Assembly (NCBI RefSeq): GCF_016126015.1
Contig: NZ_JAEFDB010000001.1
Coordinates: 310,001-374,000, forward strand
Length of the DNA stretch: 64,000 nt
Direction of reading: 5' to 3'
Source: Capnocytophaga periodontitidis
GTDB lineage: Bacteria > Bacteroidota > Bacteroidia > Flavobacteriales > Flavobacteriaceae
Of this stretch, positions 44,613-52,616 are shown piece by piece. The stretch's first letter is position 1. Every line of letters begins with the position of its first letter. Below the pieces are notes generated by a model that was not told where the DNA came from, did no database searches, and worked only from the letters and a program-made list of their open reading frames with translations. A program made the position numbers and the translations under genes.

Positions 44613-44642
44613 CAAAGGTACTATTTTTTTTTGAATTAGCAA
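44613..44642 (-). promoter_or_regulatory. Promoter of rplS
   Basis: On the minus strand, TTG (44640-44642), 19 bp, TACCTTTG (44613-44620). This leaves a leader of about 70 nt. Confidence 0.7.
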
Positions 44643-44659
44643 GTTTTTTCGTAATTTTG
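44631..44659 (+). promoter_or_regulatory. Promoter of mnmE
   Basis: TTG (44631-44633), 18 bp, TAATTTTG (44652-44659), interlocked with the divergent rplS promoter. The leader before mnmE would be about 92 nt. Confidence 0.6.
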
Positions 44660-44756
44660 TCGCCTCACTAATACGTAATTATGACTTTTAATAAACTTTT
44701 TTATTGCTTTTAGGATATAAAATTTGTTTAAAGAGTTATAACAAATATCACTTACT

Positions 44757-46172
44757 ATGAATAAGAAAAATACAATATATACCAGCGATACTATTGTTGC
44801 TTTAGCAACTGCTTCGGGAATGGGTGCCATTGCTGTTATCCGATTATCAGGCGCAAATGCTATAGAAATTGCAGACCAAATATTCAAGAGCTACAGCAAA
44901 AAACCTTTAATCAACGCTCCCTCCCACACAGTACATTTAGGAACTTTAGAAGCTAAAAACCAAGTAATTGATGAGTGTCTGGCTACTATTTTTAAAGGTA
45001 CGAAATCATATACAGGAGAACCTGTAGTAGAGTTTTCTTGTCACGGAAGTAATTATATTGTAGAAGAAGTTATTAAATTGTGTTTAGCCAATGGTGCTCG
45101 TTTGGCTGAAGCTGGAGAATTCACTAAACGTGCCTTCTTAAATGGCAAATTAGCACTTAATCAAGCTGAAGCAGTAGCTGACCTGATTGCCTCTGATAGT
45201 AAAGCCTCTCATCAAGTAGCCTTGCAACAAATGCGTGGAGGTTTTACTTCTGAAATAGAAGCATTACGACAAGAATTACTCAATTTTGCCTCACTAATAG
45301 AACTTGAGTTAGATTTTTCGGAAGAAGATGTAGAATTTGCTGATAGAAGTCAGTTTAAAAACCTTTTAAAAACTATTAAAACTACGTTATCATCACTTAT
45401 CCAATCGTTTTCAGTAGGAAATGTTTTGAAAAATGGTATTCCTGTGGCGATTGTAGGAAAACCCAATGCTGGCAAATCAACCTTGCTCAATGCTTTACTA
45501 AATGAAGAGCGTGCTATTGTATCGGATATTGCAGGCACAACTCGTGATACGATTGAAGAAACCTTGCATATAGGAGGTATTGCTTTTCGTTTTATTGATA
45601 CTGCAGGTATTCGTGACACACAAGATCAAATAGAAGCAATAGGGGTACAAAAAGCCAAAGAAAAAATAGAAAAAGCCTCAGTGATATTATTTCTATTTGA
45701 TGACAAAGATAATACAGTGAGTGAAATTACTACTTTTGTAAAGGAAAACTACCGAGAGGGTACTAAATATGTTTTACTACACAACAAAACAGACTTATCA
45801 TCAGAAGAAACAACTGCTTTTGATGATGAGATTCTACAATCTCTCAAAGGCTATACTAATACTTTATTAAGAATTTCAGCTAAAGAAGGACAAAACATTA
45901 CTGAGTTAAAAAGATTTCTCGCTGATTATGCCCAAACGCTTAGTCATATTGGCAAAGCAACTGTAGTAACAAATATCCGTCATTACGAAGCTCTTTCTAA
46001 CGCGTTACAAGCTATTGAAAAAGTAGAAGAAGGAATGCAAATGCATTTATCGGGTGACTTATTAGCTATTGATATACGCGAAACACTCTATCATTTGGGC
46101 AGTATCACTGGAGAAGTAAGTAATGATGAGGTTTTAGGAAACATATTTTCCCGCTTCTGTATCGGAAAGTAG
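44757..46172 (+). CDS. mnmE: tRNA modification GTPase MnmE
   Basis: With MnmG it installs the carboxymethylaminomethyl group on U34 of tRNAs. The 471 residues comprise an N-terminal folate-binding domain (DTIVALATASGMGAIAVIRLSG), a helical domain and an inserted G domain: G1 GKPNAGKST near 232-240, G3 DTAGI, G4 NKTD. The C-terminal catalytic CIGK motif is complete. The final 18 bp, TTC TGT ATC GGA AAG TAG, are repeated with synonymous changes at 52617-52634. This marks the gene end as an attachment site, so the C-terminal codons were probably supplied by an inserted element. Confidence 0.97.
   Translation: MNKKNTIYTSDTIVALATASGMGAIAVIRLSGANAIEIADQIFKSYSKKPLINAPSHTVHLGTLEAKNQVIDECLATIFKGTKSYTGEPVVEFSCHGSNYIVEEVIKLCLANGARLAEAGEFTKRAFLNGKLALNQAEAVADLIASDSKASHQVALQQMRGGFTSEIEALRQELLNFASLIELELDFSEEDVEFADRSQFKNLLKTIKTTLSSLIQSFSVGNVLKNGIPVAIVGKPNAGKSTLLNALLNEERAIVSDIAGTTRDTIEETLHIGGIAFRFIDTAGIRDTQDQIEAIGVQKAKEKIEKASVILFLFDDKDNTVSEITTFVKENYREGTKYVLLHNKTDLSSEETTAFDDEILQSLKGYTNTLLRISAKEGQNITELKRFLADYAQTLSHIGKATVVTNIRHYEALSNALQAIEKVEEGMQMHLSGDLLAIDIRETLYHLGSITGEVSNDEVLGNIFSRFCIGK
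46155..46172 (+). repeat. attL-like direct repeat at the mnmE 3' end
   Basis: TTCTGTATCGGAAAGTAG encodes FCIGK and stop. It matches the copy at 52617-52634 in 15 of 18 positions without gaps, and the first 11 bases are identical. Confidence 0.75.
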
Positions 46173-46265
46173 ATCCTAAAAATAAGAAAAAAGAGGTCTT
46201 TAGTTTTCTTTATTAGATGAGCGAACCTTCAGCAAAGGATTAAAAAAATACAACTATTAAAAATT

Positions 46266-46295
46266 TTGTAATATCACAAAATAATACTACTTTTG
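46266..46295 (+). promoter_or_regulatory. Promoter ahead of the structured RNA and lipoprotein operon
   Basis: TTG (46266-46268), 19 bp, TACTTTTG (46288-46295). Transcription from about 46301 would pass through the structured region at 46391-46528 before the first ORF at 46591. Confidence 0.6.
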
Positions 46296-46390
46296 TCCCA
46301 TCATTTTAAAAGAAAAGAATATAGAACAGAAAAATTATTTTTTAACATAAAGACATATTAGCGTTTAGCTTTTATTTTGTGCTTCTTAAA

Positions 46391-46528
46391 ATCGCCAATT
46401 TTATAGTACCCTACAAAATAATAAGTAGAAACGCTCACGCTTCGGCGTGGGCTGTACTTATTAGGGTACGGGTGTTTGGCGATACCTGAGAACAAATAAG
46501 ATTAAGTTATACAGTCCCACGCTTTTTT
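46391..46528 (+). ncRNA. Structured RNA with rod-like fold and competing terminator
   Basis: In the 418-bp gap after mnmE the RNA folds into a rod of four helices: ATCGCCAA/TTGGCGAT (46391-46398, 46476-46483), GTACCCTA/TAGGGTAC (46406-46413, 46462-46469), ATAAGTA/TACTTAT (46421-46427, 46455-46461) and GCTCACGC/GCGTGGGC (46433-46440, 46445-46452) closed by a UUCG loop. The strand GCGTGGGCTGT (46445-46455) can instead pair with ACAGTCCCACGC (46511-46522, one bulged T), which is followed by six T. The rod and the terminator are mutually exclusive. This is attenuator or riboswitch logic before the lipoprotein operon, or a free small RNA such as a 6S-like or Flavo-1-type RNA. I cannot assign a family. 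Confidence 0.55.
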
Positions 46529-46590
46529 ATTTTATATTACTAACCGCTTTTAGGGGCTGAAAAGCATTCAAAAACTATCTTTTTTAGCTT

Positions 46591-47733
46591 ATGAAAGCAT
46601 TAAAAATCTTCTTGACTTTGTTCTGTATGGGAGTCATTGTGAGCTGTTCTAAAGATGAACCTGCTCCAGCTCCAGCAAAAGAACAACCTACACCTCAACA
46701 AACTAATTTTCCTACAGTTAAAAACTTTTCTGCACAAGAGGTTACTGTAGGAGATATTATTACCATTGAAGGAGAGAATTTTGTTCCTTCACAGACCTAC
46801 ACAATTACTTTTAATGGAGCAAAAGGGACTATCAAAGAAGTTACCTCCAACCATCTAAAAGTAGAAATTCCTGAAGAGGCTACATCAGGAGAAGTTATTC
46901 TATCTTCCAATGAAACTTCTAAGAGTATAGGTCGCCTAACTATTCTTCCTAAACCAAGTGTTTTGTATGCTTATGTAGCCTATAGTAAAATTGTAAAATT
47001 AGACCTTCAAACAGGTAAAGAATTAGAAACCATTGTTGAAATAGGTAAGGAATACTTAGGAAGAGGTATTTACTACTTAAAGAGTACTAATGAAATTGTA
47101 GGCATACAATCAGGAAATTCAGGACATTATTTATTCAAACTTAATGTAACTACAAAAGAGATTGTAAGGTTACCTTGTAATCTTTATGAGAAGCTCATAA
47201 TAGCTAATAATGAGCCGTATGCTTATGATTTGCGCAATCACAAAATTGTAAAATTAGACCTTCAAACAGGTAAAGAGATAGAAACTATTGCTGAGGTAGG
47301 GAATGATTATTTAAGTCATATTCGCTTCTCTAAAAGTACCAATGAGATTATTGGAGAACAAATAAAATATAACGAAAAAATGTTTAAGAATGACTATTCT
47401 TTTTTCAGACTTAATTTGACAACAAAACAGATTGTAAAAGCACCCTCTAATGGATATGAAAGACTTGTAATAGCTAATGATGAGTTGTATGCTTATGATT
47501 TGCGTAATCGTAAAATCGTAAAGTTAGACCTATCAACAGGTAAAGAATTAGAGACTATCGTAGAAACAGGACAGGACTATTTAAGCTATATACAATACTC
47601 TAAAAGCACGAACGAAATTATTGGACTACAATCAGGCACAGAAAAAAGTCTATTCAAACTCAACTTGAAAACCAAGCAAATAATAAGAACTCCTACTAAA
47701 AACTATGAGAACCTTATAATAGCAAATTATTAA
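46591..47733 (+). CDS. IPT/TIG-domain lipoprotein with three long internal repeats
   Basis: A 380-residue lipoprotein (IVSC, C19) with a Pro/Ala-rich linker (PAPAPAKEQPTPQQ), an IPT/TIG immunoglobulin-like domain at about 40-125 (GDIITIEGENFVP) and three repeats of about 85-90 residues. Each repeat starts near KIVKLDLQTGKE and includes LYEKLIIANNEPYAYDLRN or its variant, as in a partial beta-propeller. Repeats 1 and 2 share an identical 35-bp DNA segment. It is the first gene after the structured RNA and lies 20 bp before the next gene. A surface binding role is inferred only from architecture. Confidence 0.72.
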   Translation: MKALKIFLTLFCMGVIVSCSKDEPAPAPAKEQPTPQQTNFPTVKNFSAQEVTVGDIITIEGENFVPSQTYTITFNGAKGTIKEVTSNHLKVEIPEEATSGEVILSSNETSKSIGRLTILPKPSVLYAYVAYSKIVKLDLQTGKELETIVEIGKEYLGRGIYYLKSTNEIVGIQSGNSGHYLFKLNVTTKEIVRLPCNLYEKLIIANNEPYAYDLRNHKIVKLDLQTGKEIETIAEVGNDYLSHIRFSKSTNEIIGEQIKYNEKMFKNDYSFFRLNLTTKQIVKAPSNGYERLVIANDELYAYDLRNRKIVKLDLSTGKELETIVETGQDYLSYIQYSKSTNEIIGLQSGTEKSLFKLNLKTKQIIRTPTKNYENLIIANY

Positions 47734-47753
47734 TCTTAAAAACAATTGATTTT

Positions 47754-48506
47754 ATGAAAGTAGCAAAATATATTTTAGGAATATTATTCATAATAACAGG
47801 TTTAGGTGTTATTACTCAAAAAAGCATTATAACAGGAATTGCTTTTGTAATTCTTGGGGTTGTTCTTTTACCCACAGTTTCTGATAAACTCAAGGAAAAT
47901 GTGAGTTTTTGGCAAAACAAAATAGTTAGGTATGTTTCTTATATTGTACTATTTACAATAGCAGGAGCTACTGTCCCTAAATCTGCTGAAACATCTTCTT
48001 CAAAAGAAGAAAACAAACCTAAAATTGTCATTAAGACAGAAGAAAATACAACAGAGCAAGAACCAGCAACTGCTCAAAAAGAAGAACCTTTAATAAAATA
48101 TGAAATTCAAGAGGACTTGACTACTGTTATTCGTTATGACAAAGCTCCTTCTTACTTCGTTTTGATAGACAAAGTCAATCTGAAAAATGATAGCTTTGTG
48201 AATGAAATAGAAAGAGTTATAAATAAGATTGTTTCAGAAAAAGGAGGGAAAATCAATATTGATTTTTTTGACGATAAAAAAGCATTAGAGCTTTATTACA
48301 ATAGTAATTATGGAATAAATATAGGAAAGTTGTTAAATAAGTCAGAAAATAACTTATTAGCTCAACATAGTATAGCATCTTTTTCAGGAGAAAATAGTGC
48401 AGATATGCATTATAATACGTTGTATATCTTTCCTTCTGCCTCTAAAGACAATCCTAATGTAGGAAAGTATGTTAAAACAAAAGAGTTCAATCCTAATGTA
48501 AAATAA
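47754..48506 (+). CDS. Membrane protein of unknown function
   Basis: A 250-residue protein with two or three N-terminal transmembrane helices (about 5-22, 25-42 and 60-78), an acidic Lys/Glu-rich linker (EENKPKIVIKTEENTTEQEP) and a C-terminal alpha/beta domain of about 130 residues. The latter contains VIRYDKAPSYFVLIDK and INIDFFDDKKALELYY. The family is not recognised. One base separates its stop from the start of the DUF4236-TPR gene, so these two are co-translated in the island operon. Confidence 0.6.
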   Translation: MKVAKYILGILFIITGLGVITQKSIITGIAFVILGVVLLPTVSDKLKENVSFWQNKIVRYVSYIVLFTIAGATVPKSAETSSSKEENKPKIVIKTEENTTEQEPATAQKEEPLIKYEIQEDLTTVIRYDKAPSYFVLIDKVNLKNDSFVNEIERVINKIVSEKGGKINIDFFDDKKALELYYNSNYGINIGKLLNKSENNLLAQHSIASFSGENSADMHYNTLYIFPSASKDNPNVGKYVKTKEFNPNVK

Positions 48507-48507
48507 T

Positions 48508-49572
48508 ATGGGTTTTCGTTTTCGTAGAAGTCAATCATTTGGAGCTTTCAGACTCAATTTTAGTACATCAGGAGTTGGAATGAGTGTTGGAGCTGGTGGT
48601 TTCAGATTGGGACTAAGTAGCAATGGACAGCTATATAACACTGTCAATATTCCTAATACGGGGCTTACTTATCACTCTAACCTATTAAGAAGCAGAAACA
48701 CACCGCAACCGTCAAACTCCTATCAACAAGGAATAAACCTATTAGGTTTTTCTATTGATGAAAACAAGTATGGTAATAGCGATGGTTGTTTAACCTTCCT
48801 CCTTTGGTTTATTGCTATTTGTTTAATTCCTTTTGGAATAGGAGTGATAATGATTTTCTTCTTAGTTAGAAGGTCTCGTTCTCCTAAGAAGGTTGTGAAA
48901 ACTCATCTTGAAGCGGCTATTTCTAATTTTTATAGTGGAGATTTTGAAGGAGCTGTTGCTACATTAGATACAGCTCTATATAAAGTACCTTTAAGTCCCT
49001 ATGAATCTGATATAGTAGATTTGAAAGGAGTTTGTTTGTATTACTTAGGACGGTATGCAGAGTCAAGTGATTGCTTTGGTAAGGCTTTGAGGTTAAATCC
49101 AAGTTCTGAAAGGCTAAAGCTCCTTTACGTAGAAACGCTTATTCTGAAGGATGATAAGGCTGATTGTCCTAAAATCATTGAGCTATACGAAGATTTGCTT
49201 TCTCGCAAATATGATGAAAGACAAGTACTATTGACAGGGAATTGTTACTACCTTTGTGAGAACTATGATAAGGCAATTTCGTACTTTCAGAAGATACCTA
49301 AAAACAGTGATTTATTCCTAAAAGCATTGCAAGGAATAGCCAATAGTTTTATAGGTAAGAATCAAATAGATTTAGCTATAGAAACCCTCAAAAAAGCACC
49401 TTTGCGCACTTCTAATCCTGATGATGATTTGATAGACATTATGTTTCTATTAGGCAATCTCTATGAAGAAAAAGGAGAGAAGGAGCAGGCAAGGCTACTC
49501 TATCAAAAAGTCTATACACACAGTATAGAGTATGAGGATGTAGCACAACGGTTACAGGAATTAGATACTTAA
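48508..49572 (+). CDS. DUF4236 plus TPR protein
   Basis: A 354-residue protein. The first 60 residues match DUF4236 (MGFRFRRSQSFGAFRLNFS, SGVGMSVGAGGFRLGL), a short glycine-rich domain of unknown function. A transmembrane segment (about 95-118, FLLWFIAICLIPFGIGVIM) follows. Then comes a TPR array from about 130 to 340 (FYSGDFEGAVATLDTAL, YYLGRYAESSDCFGKALRLN). It ends the lipoprotein operon and is followed by a terminator and a new promoter, so the downstream ATPase-HNH pair is expressed separately. Confidence 0.72.
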   Translation: MGFRFRRSQSFGAFRLNFSTSGVGMSVGAGGFRLGLSSNGQLYNTVNIPNTGLTYHSNLLRSRNTPQPSNSYQQGINLLGFSIDENKYGNSDGCLTFLLWFIAICLIPFGIGVIMIFFLVRRSRSPKKVVKTHLEAAISNFYSGDFEGAVATLDTALYKVPLSPYESDIVDLKGVCLYYLGRYAESSDCFGKALRLNPSSERLKLLYVETLILKDDKADCPKIIELYEDLLSRKYDERQVLLTGNCYYLCENYDKAISYFQKIPKNSDLFLKALQGIANSFIGKNQIDLAIETLKKAPLRTSNPDDDLIDIMFLLGNLYEEKGEKEQARLLYQKVYTHSIEYEDVAQRLQELDT

Positions 49573-49580
49573 AACAAAAG

Positions 49581-49598
49581 GCAAGCTGAAAGGCTTGC
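49581..49598 (+). terminator. Terminator between the DUF4236-TPR gene and the defence pair
   Basis: GCAAGC (49581-49586) pairs with GCTTGC (49593-49598), extended by flanking A and T runs, and is followed by six or more T. Its 3' arm contains the TTG of the next promoter. Confidence 0.7.
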
Positions 49599-49625
49599 TT
49601 TTTTATTGAATAAAAGCTACCTTTG
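49595..49625 (+). promoter_or_regulatory. Promoter of the ATPase-HNH module
   Basis: TTG (49595-49597) inside the terminator stem, 20 bp, TACCTTTG (49618-49625). Initiation near 49631 leaves a leader of about 20 nt. Confidence 0.65.
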
Positions 49626-49651
49626 CCGAAATTTTTCAGTCCTAAATTAAT

Positions 49652-51583
49652 ATGCCTCAAGAATTTATACTTCCTTACGAAATAAAGAAAAGATTATTTG
49701 ATGAGATTTTGAAATTGGAAAACCCTTTCAATCTAAGTGAAAATATTACTTTACCTGATTTTCTTTCAAAAATTTTGCCTTTGAGAGATATGCCTTCAGA
49801 GGATAGTAGGTATAATAATGCCTATGATGATGCCCATCAACATCTTGTAAGAAATAATGATTGGAGTTTGGAAGAAACCTTTGAGAGAAGATTTAAAATT
49901 ATTGAAAATAATGAGACTTTTAAAAAGCTTTTAGAAGCTATTCTGAATAATAGTGAAGAGGGTAATATTGAAGCTAAAAAATCACTATTCAATAAATATC
50001 TAAATGAATATCAATATCGTATAAATCAAAGATATAATGCTTCTTCTAAATTAGAATATTTTATTGTTAGAATAGAAGATGATTATATTCCAAGTGATTT
50101 CCCTGAAAATGACATTCCTTTTTTTGTAATAGATAAGTATAATACAAGTTTTATTCCCAAACATTACCCTTGTGTGATTTTGCAAGAGAAAGATTGGAAT
50201 GACTGGTATACATATCGCACAAGTTTTGACCTTATTTATGTTGAAAGTCAATTAAATATAAAATTTATAGGTCATATAAAAATTTTAAATATTAATAACC
50301 CAATAACATTTGATGTAATAGATAAAGAGTTTTATAAATTAGATGGTAATTATTGTAGCCTTATACAAGATGAGGTTACTTATTTTTCTTTAAAACACGT
50401 CCTTAATGATAAACTGTATTCCTTTTTATCAGCACTTAATGATATTGCCTGTTTTCCTTCTATTTGTGAAAGATTTGAAAAAGAAAAAGGATTTAAAAAT
50501 TCCCTTTGTAGAGACACAAATAAGACTGAAGAGATTATTAGAACGATAAGACATAAATTAAAATATGGAAAAAATATAAAGGATTTTTTCAATTTTGAGC
50601 TTCTTTTTAAACCTCCTTATTCTGAATCAAAAGTAAGTTTTAAGTTTAATTTTGACATTGAAAAAATTATTCCACAAAGGCTTTATTGTTTAATTGGAAA
50701 AAATGGAGTTGGAAAGACTTCTTTTCTCAAAGATTTGATACAAAAATTATCAAATAAGGATTTTGAAAATGTACTTCCTGTTCCTCTTTTTGGAAAAATA
50801 ATAGTTGTTTCATATAGTAATTTAGATTCCTTTGAGAGATTAAAAAGCAAACCTGATTTCAATTTTATCTTTTGTGGTTTAGTAAATCTCCAAACAAAAA
50901 CACCTCTTACAGACAGCGAACTTTTAAGTAAAATTAGCGAATCTATAACTAAAATTGAAGAGCGGAATAGTCTTAATAAATATGCTACAGTTTGCAGGCA
51001 ATTTATTGATAAAGGTTTATTTAATGAATTATTTAATGAAACAATTTCTTATGATTATGAATTTAAGGAAAAAAGTATTCCTCTTATCAATAAAATGAGT
51101 TCAGGGCAAAAGTCCCTATTTTTAATCATAACAGAAATAATAGCTAATATTAGATATAGTTCCTTTATTCTCTTTGATGAACCTGAAACTCATCTACACC
51201 CTAACGCTATAACAGAATTTATGAACACAATAATGGGCTTATTGCAAGAGTTTAATTCTTTTGGTTTAGTAGCAACACATTCACCTTTAATAGTTAGAGA
51301 GATATTTTCTGAAAATATTTTTGTCTTAGATAAGGAAGAAACAACTTTAAGAGTACGAAAATTAGAATTTGAAACCTTTGGAGAAAACTTAACTACTATC
51401 ACCAACGAAATTTTTGGTAATAGAGATGTTCCTAAATATTATAAAACAAAAATAGAAGAACTTGTAGAGTCAGGAAAGACATATAAGGAGATTGAAAATG
51501 AGCTGCAAGGTGAAGTTCCTTTAAATCTAAACATAAAAATTCTAATTAAAAGTCTAATACAAAATAGAAATGAAAAATCTTAA
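49652..51583 (+). CDS. AAA ATPase with AbiJ-NTD3-like N-terminus (Septu PtuA-like)
   Basis: A 643-residue putative anti-phage ATPase. Residues about 25-125 resemble the AbiJ N-terminal domain type 3: a Leu-rich start, LPLRDMPSEDSRYNNAYDDA and HQHLVRNNDW. A linker follows, then an ABC/SMC-like ATPase with Walker A GKNGVGKT (about 349-356), signature MSSGQKSL (about 482) and Walker B ILFDEPETHLHP (about 505-516), then the H-loop region VATHSPLIV. This ATPase class is PtuA/RloC/OLD-like. It has its own promoter and is very AT-rich. The HNH gene overlaps its 3' end by 14 bp. The N-terminal assignment is from memory of the family pattern and is less sure than the ATPase call. Confidence 0.78.
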   Translation: MPQEFILPYEIKKRLFDEILKLENPFNLSENITLPDFLSKILPLRDMPSEDSRYNNAYDDAHQHLVRNNDWSLEETFERRFKIIENNETFKKLLEAILNNSEEGNIEAKKSLFNKYLNEYQYRINQRYNASSKLEYFIVRIEDDYIPSDFPENDIPFFVIDKYNTSFIPKHYPCVILQEKDWNDWYTYRTSFDLIYVESQLNIKFIGHIKILNINNPITFDVIDKEFYKLDGNYCSLIQDEVTYFSLKHVLNDKLYSFLSALNDIACFPSICERFEKEKGFKNSLCRDTNKTEEIIRTIRHKLKYGKNIKDFFNFELLFKPPYSESKVSFKFNFDIEKIIPQRLYCLIGKNGVGKTSFLKDLIQKLSNKDFENVLPVPLFGKIIVVSYSNLDSFERLKSKPDFNFIFCGLVNLQTKTPLTDSELLSKISESITKIEERNSLNKYATVCRQFIDKGLFNELFNETISYDYEFKEKSIPLINKMSSGQKSLFLIITEIIANIRYSSFILFDEPETHLHPNAITEFMNTIMGLLQEFNSFGLVATHSPLIVREIFSENIFVLDKEETTLRVRKLEFETFGENLTTITNEIFGNRDVPKYYKTKIEELVESGKTYKEIENELQGEVPLNLNIKILIKSLIQNRNEKS

Positions 51584-52418
51584 ACCTTATAATGAAGATT
51601 GTTTTGAAGTATTTAAAGAAGCTGTAAAAAGCAAGCGTAAAAATAAAGATATTTTATTGAATATTGAAGATAATATTGAGTCTCAATTTAATATTTATTC
51701 AGGAAAATTTAGAGATAAAAAACTATATGAGATAACCTCATTAGAAGACCTATCAATAACTGAAAAGGATAGTTTAATTGATTTGTATCAGTATAAGGCT
51801 GCAATTATTCAAAAAATCAAGGGAGAAATTTTGGGTAATCAGATTAGAACAATAACTAATACTTGTCAATATTGTACTTTAAATTCAGTCAATACATTAG
51901 ACCATTTCCTACCAAAAGAAAAATTTCCTGACTTTTCAGTAAATCCATTAAATTTATTTCCTTGCTGTTCAGAGTGTAATAGTAAGAAAGGTAGTTTATG
52001 GCTTGATAGTAATAATAATCATCATTTGTTTTTAAATTTATATCTTGATGAACTACCTAACAAAAGGTATTTAATGGCTGATTTTGATTTTCAAGACGAT
52101 ATACCAATAGTTACCTTTTGTTTGGGGAATCCTGAAAATATTGATAGTAGGACTTATGAAATTATAAAGAGTCATTTTAGTAGATTAGACTTATTAAAAA
52201 GGATGAGAGAGAGGTCTAATGAGGAAATAACCAATATTATAAATACAATAAAAGGGGATTATAGATTAAATTCAGATATAAGCAGTATAAAAAGTACTAT
52301 TACAGAAACAGAAAATGAAAATAAAAAAGCTTATGGTTATAACTATTGGAAGTCTGTATTAAAGCTATCTATAATAGAAAAAGATGAGTTTTGGGATAAG
52401 TTTATAATAGCTCCTTAA
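51570..52418 (+). CDS. HNH endonuclease (Septu PtuB-like)
   Basis: A 282-residue nuclease of the HNH/zinc-finger type. Cysteine pairs C99-C102 (CQYC) and C133-C136 (CSEC) hold the zinc, and between them lies the catalytic LDHFLPKEKFPDFSVNPLNL with D111-H112. N137 completes the HNH set. The N-terminal 90 and C-terminal 100 residues are helical and not recognised. PtuB/TIGR02646-type HNH proteins are paired with an ATPase in just this order, and the 14-bp overlap with the ATPase gene supports a complex. The DNA is as AT-rich as that of the ATPase gene. Confidence 0.8.
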   Translation: MKNLKPYNEDCFEVFKEAVKSKRKNKDILLNIEDNIESQFNIYSGKFRDKKLYEITSLEDLSITEKDSLIDLYQYKAAIIQKIKGEILGNQIRTITNTCQYCTLNSVNTLDHFLPKEKFPDFSVNPLNLFPCCSECNSKKGSLWLDSNNNHHLFLNLYLDELPNKRYLMADFDFQDDIPIVTFCLGNPENIDSRTYEIIKSHFSRLDLLKRMRERSNEEITNIINTIKGDYRLNSDISSIKSTITETENENKKAYGYNYWKSVLKLSIIEKDEFWDKFIIAP

Positions 52419-52429
52419 TAGAAATAATC

Positions 52430-52460
52430 TTGTTAAATCACAAAAAAATACGTACCTTTG
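52430..52460 (+). promoter_or_regulatory. Orphan promoter at the right end of the island
   Basis: TTG (52430-52432), 20 bp, TACCTTTG (52453-52460), but no plus-strand ORF follows. AAAAATAC (about 52470-52477) and GTATTTTT (52500-52507) could form a terminator for a very short RNA. It may have driven a gene now lost, such as a recombinase. Confidence 0.45.
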
Positions 52461-52616
52461 TGCAAAGAAAAATACCTCTTTTAAGAACTCAAAAACAAAG
52501 TATTTTTAACCTTATTTGACCTTGATTTCTTTATTTTTGTTGCGTTTTTACATTTTTTCGCTTCAAGAAATGACATAATTAATTAATAAACAGATATTTA
52601 GTATACTTACTTCATA

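Noticed and set aside
46391-46528. tmRNA, RNase P RNA or SRP RNA for the structured region
   Set aside because: The tRNA-like end and tag ORF of tmRNA, the conserved RNase P core and the GGAA-loop tip of SRP RNA are all missing.
46621-46633. TTCTGTATGGGAG in the island lipoprotein resembles the mnmE att repeat
   Set aside because: It encodes FCMG of the signal peptide, matches only over about 11 positions with a mismatch in the core, and lacks the stop codon. Coincidence is more likely than a third att site.
49652-52418. Retron of the PtuAB type
   Set aside because: No reverse transcriptase gene lies in the window, and the structured RNA is 3 kb away in another transcription unit.
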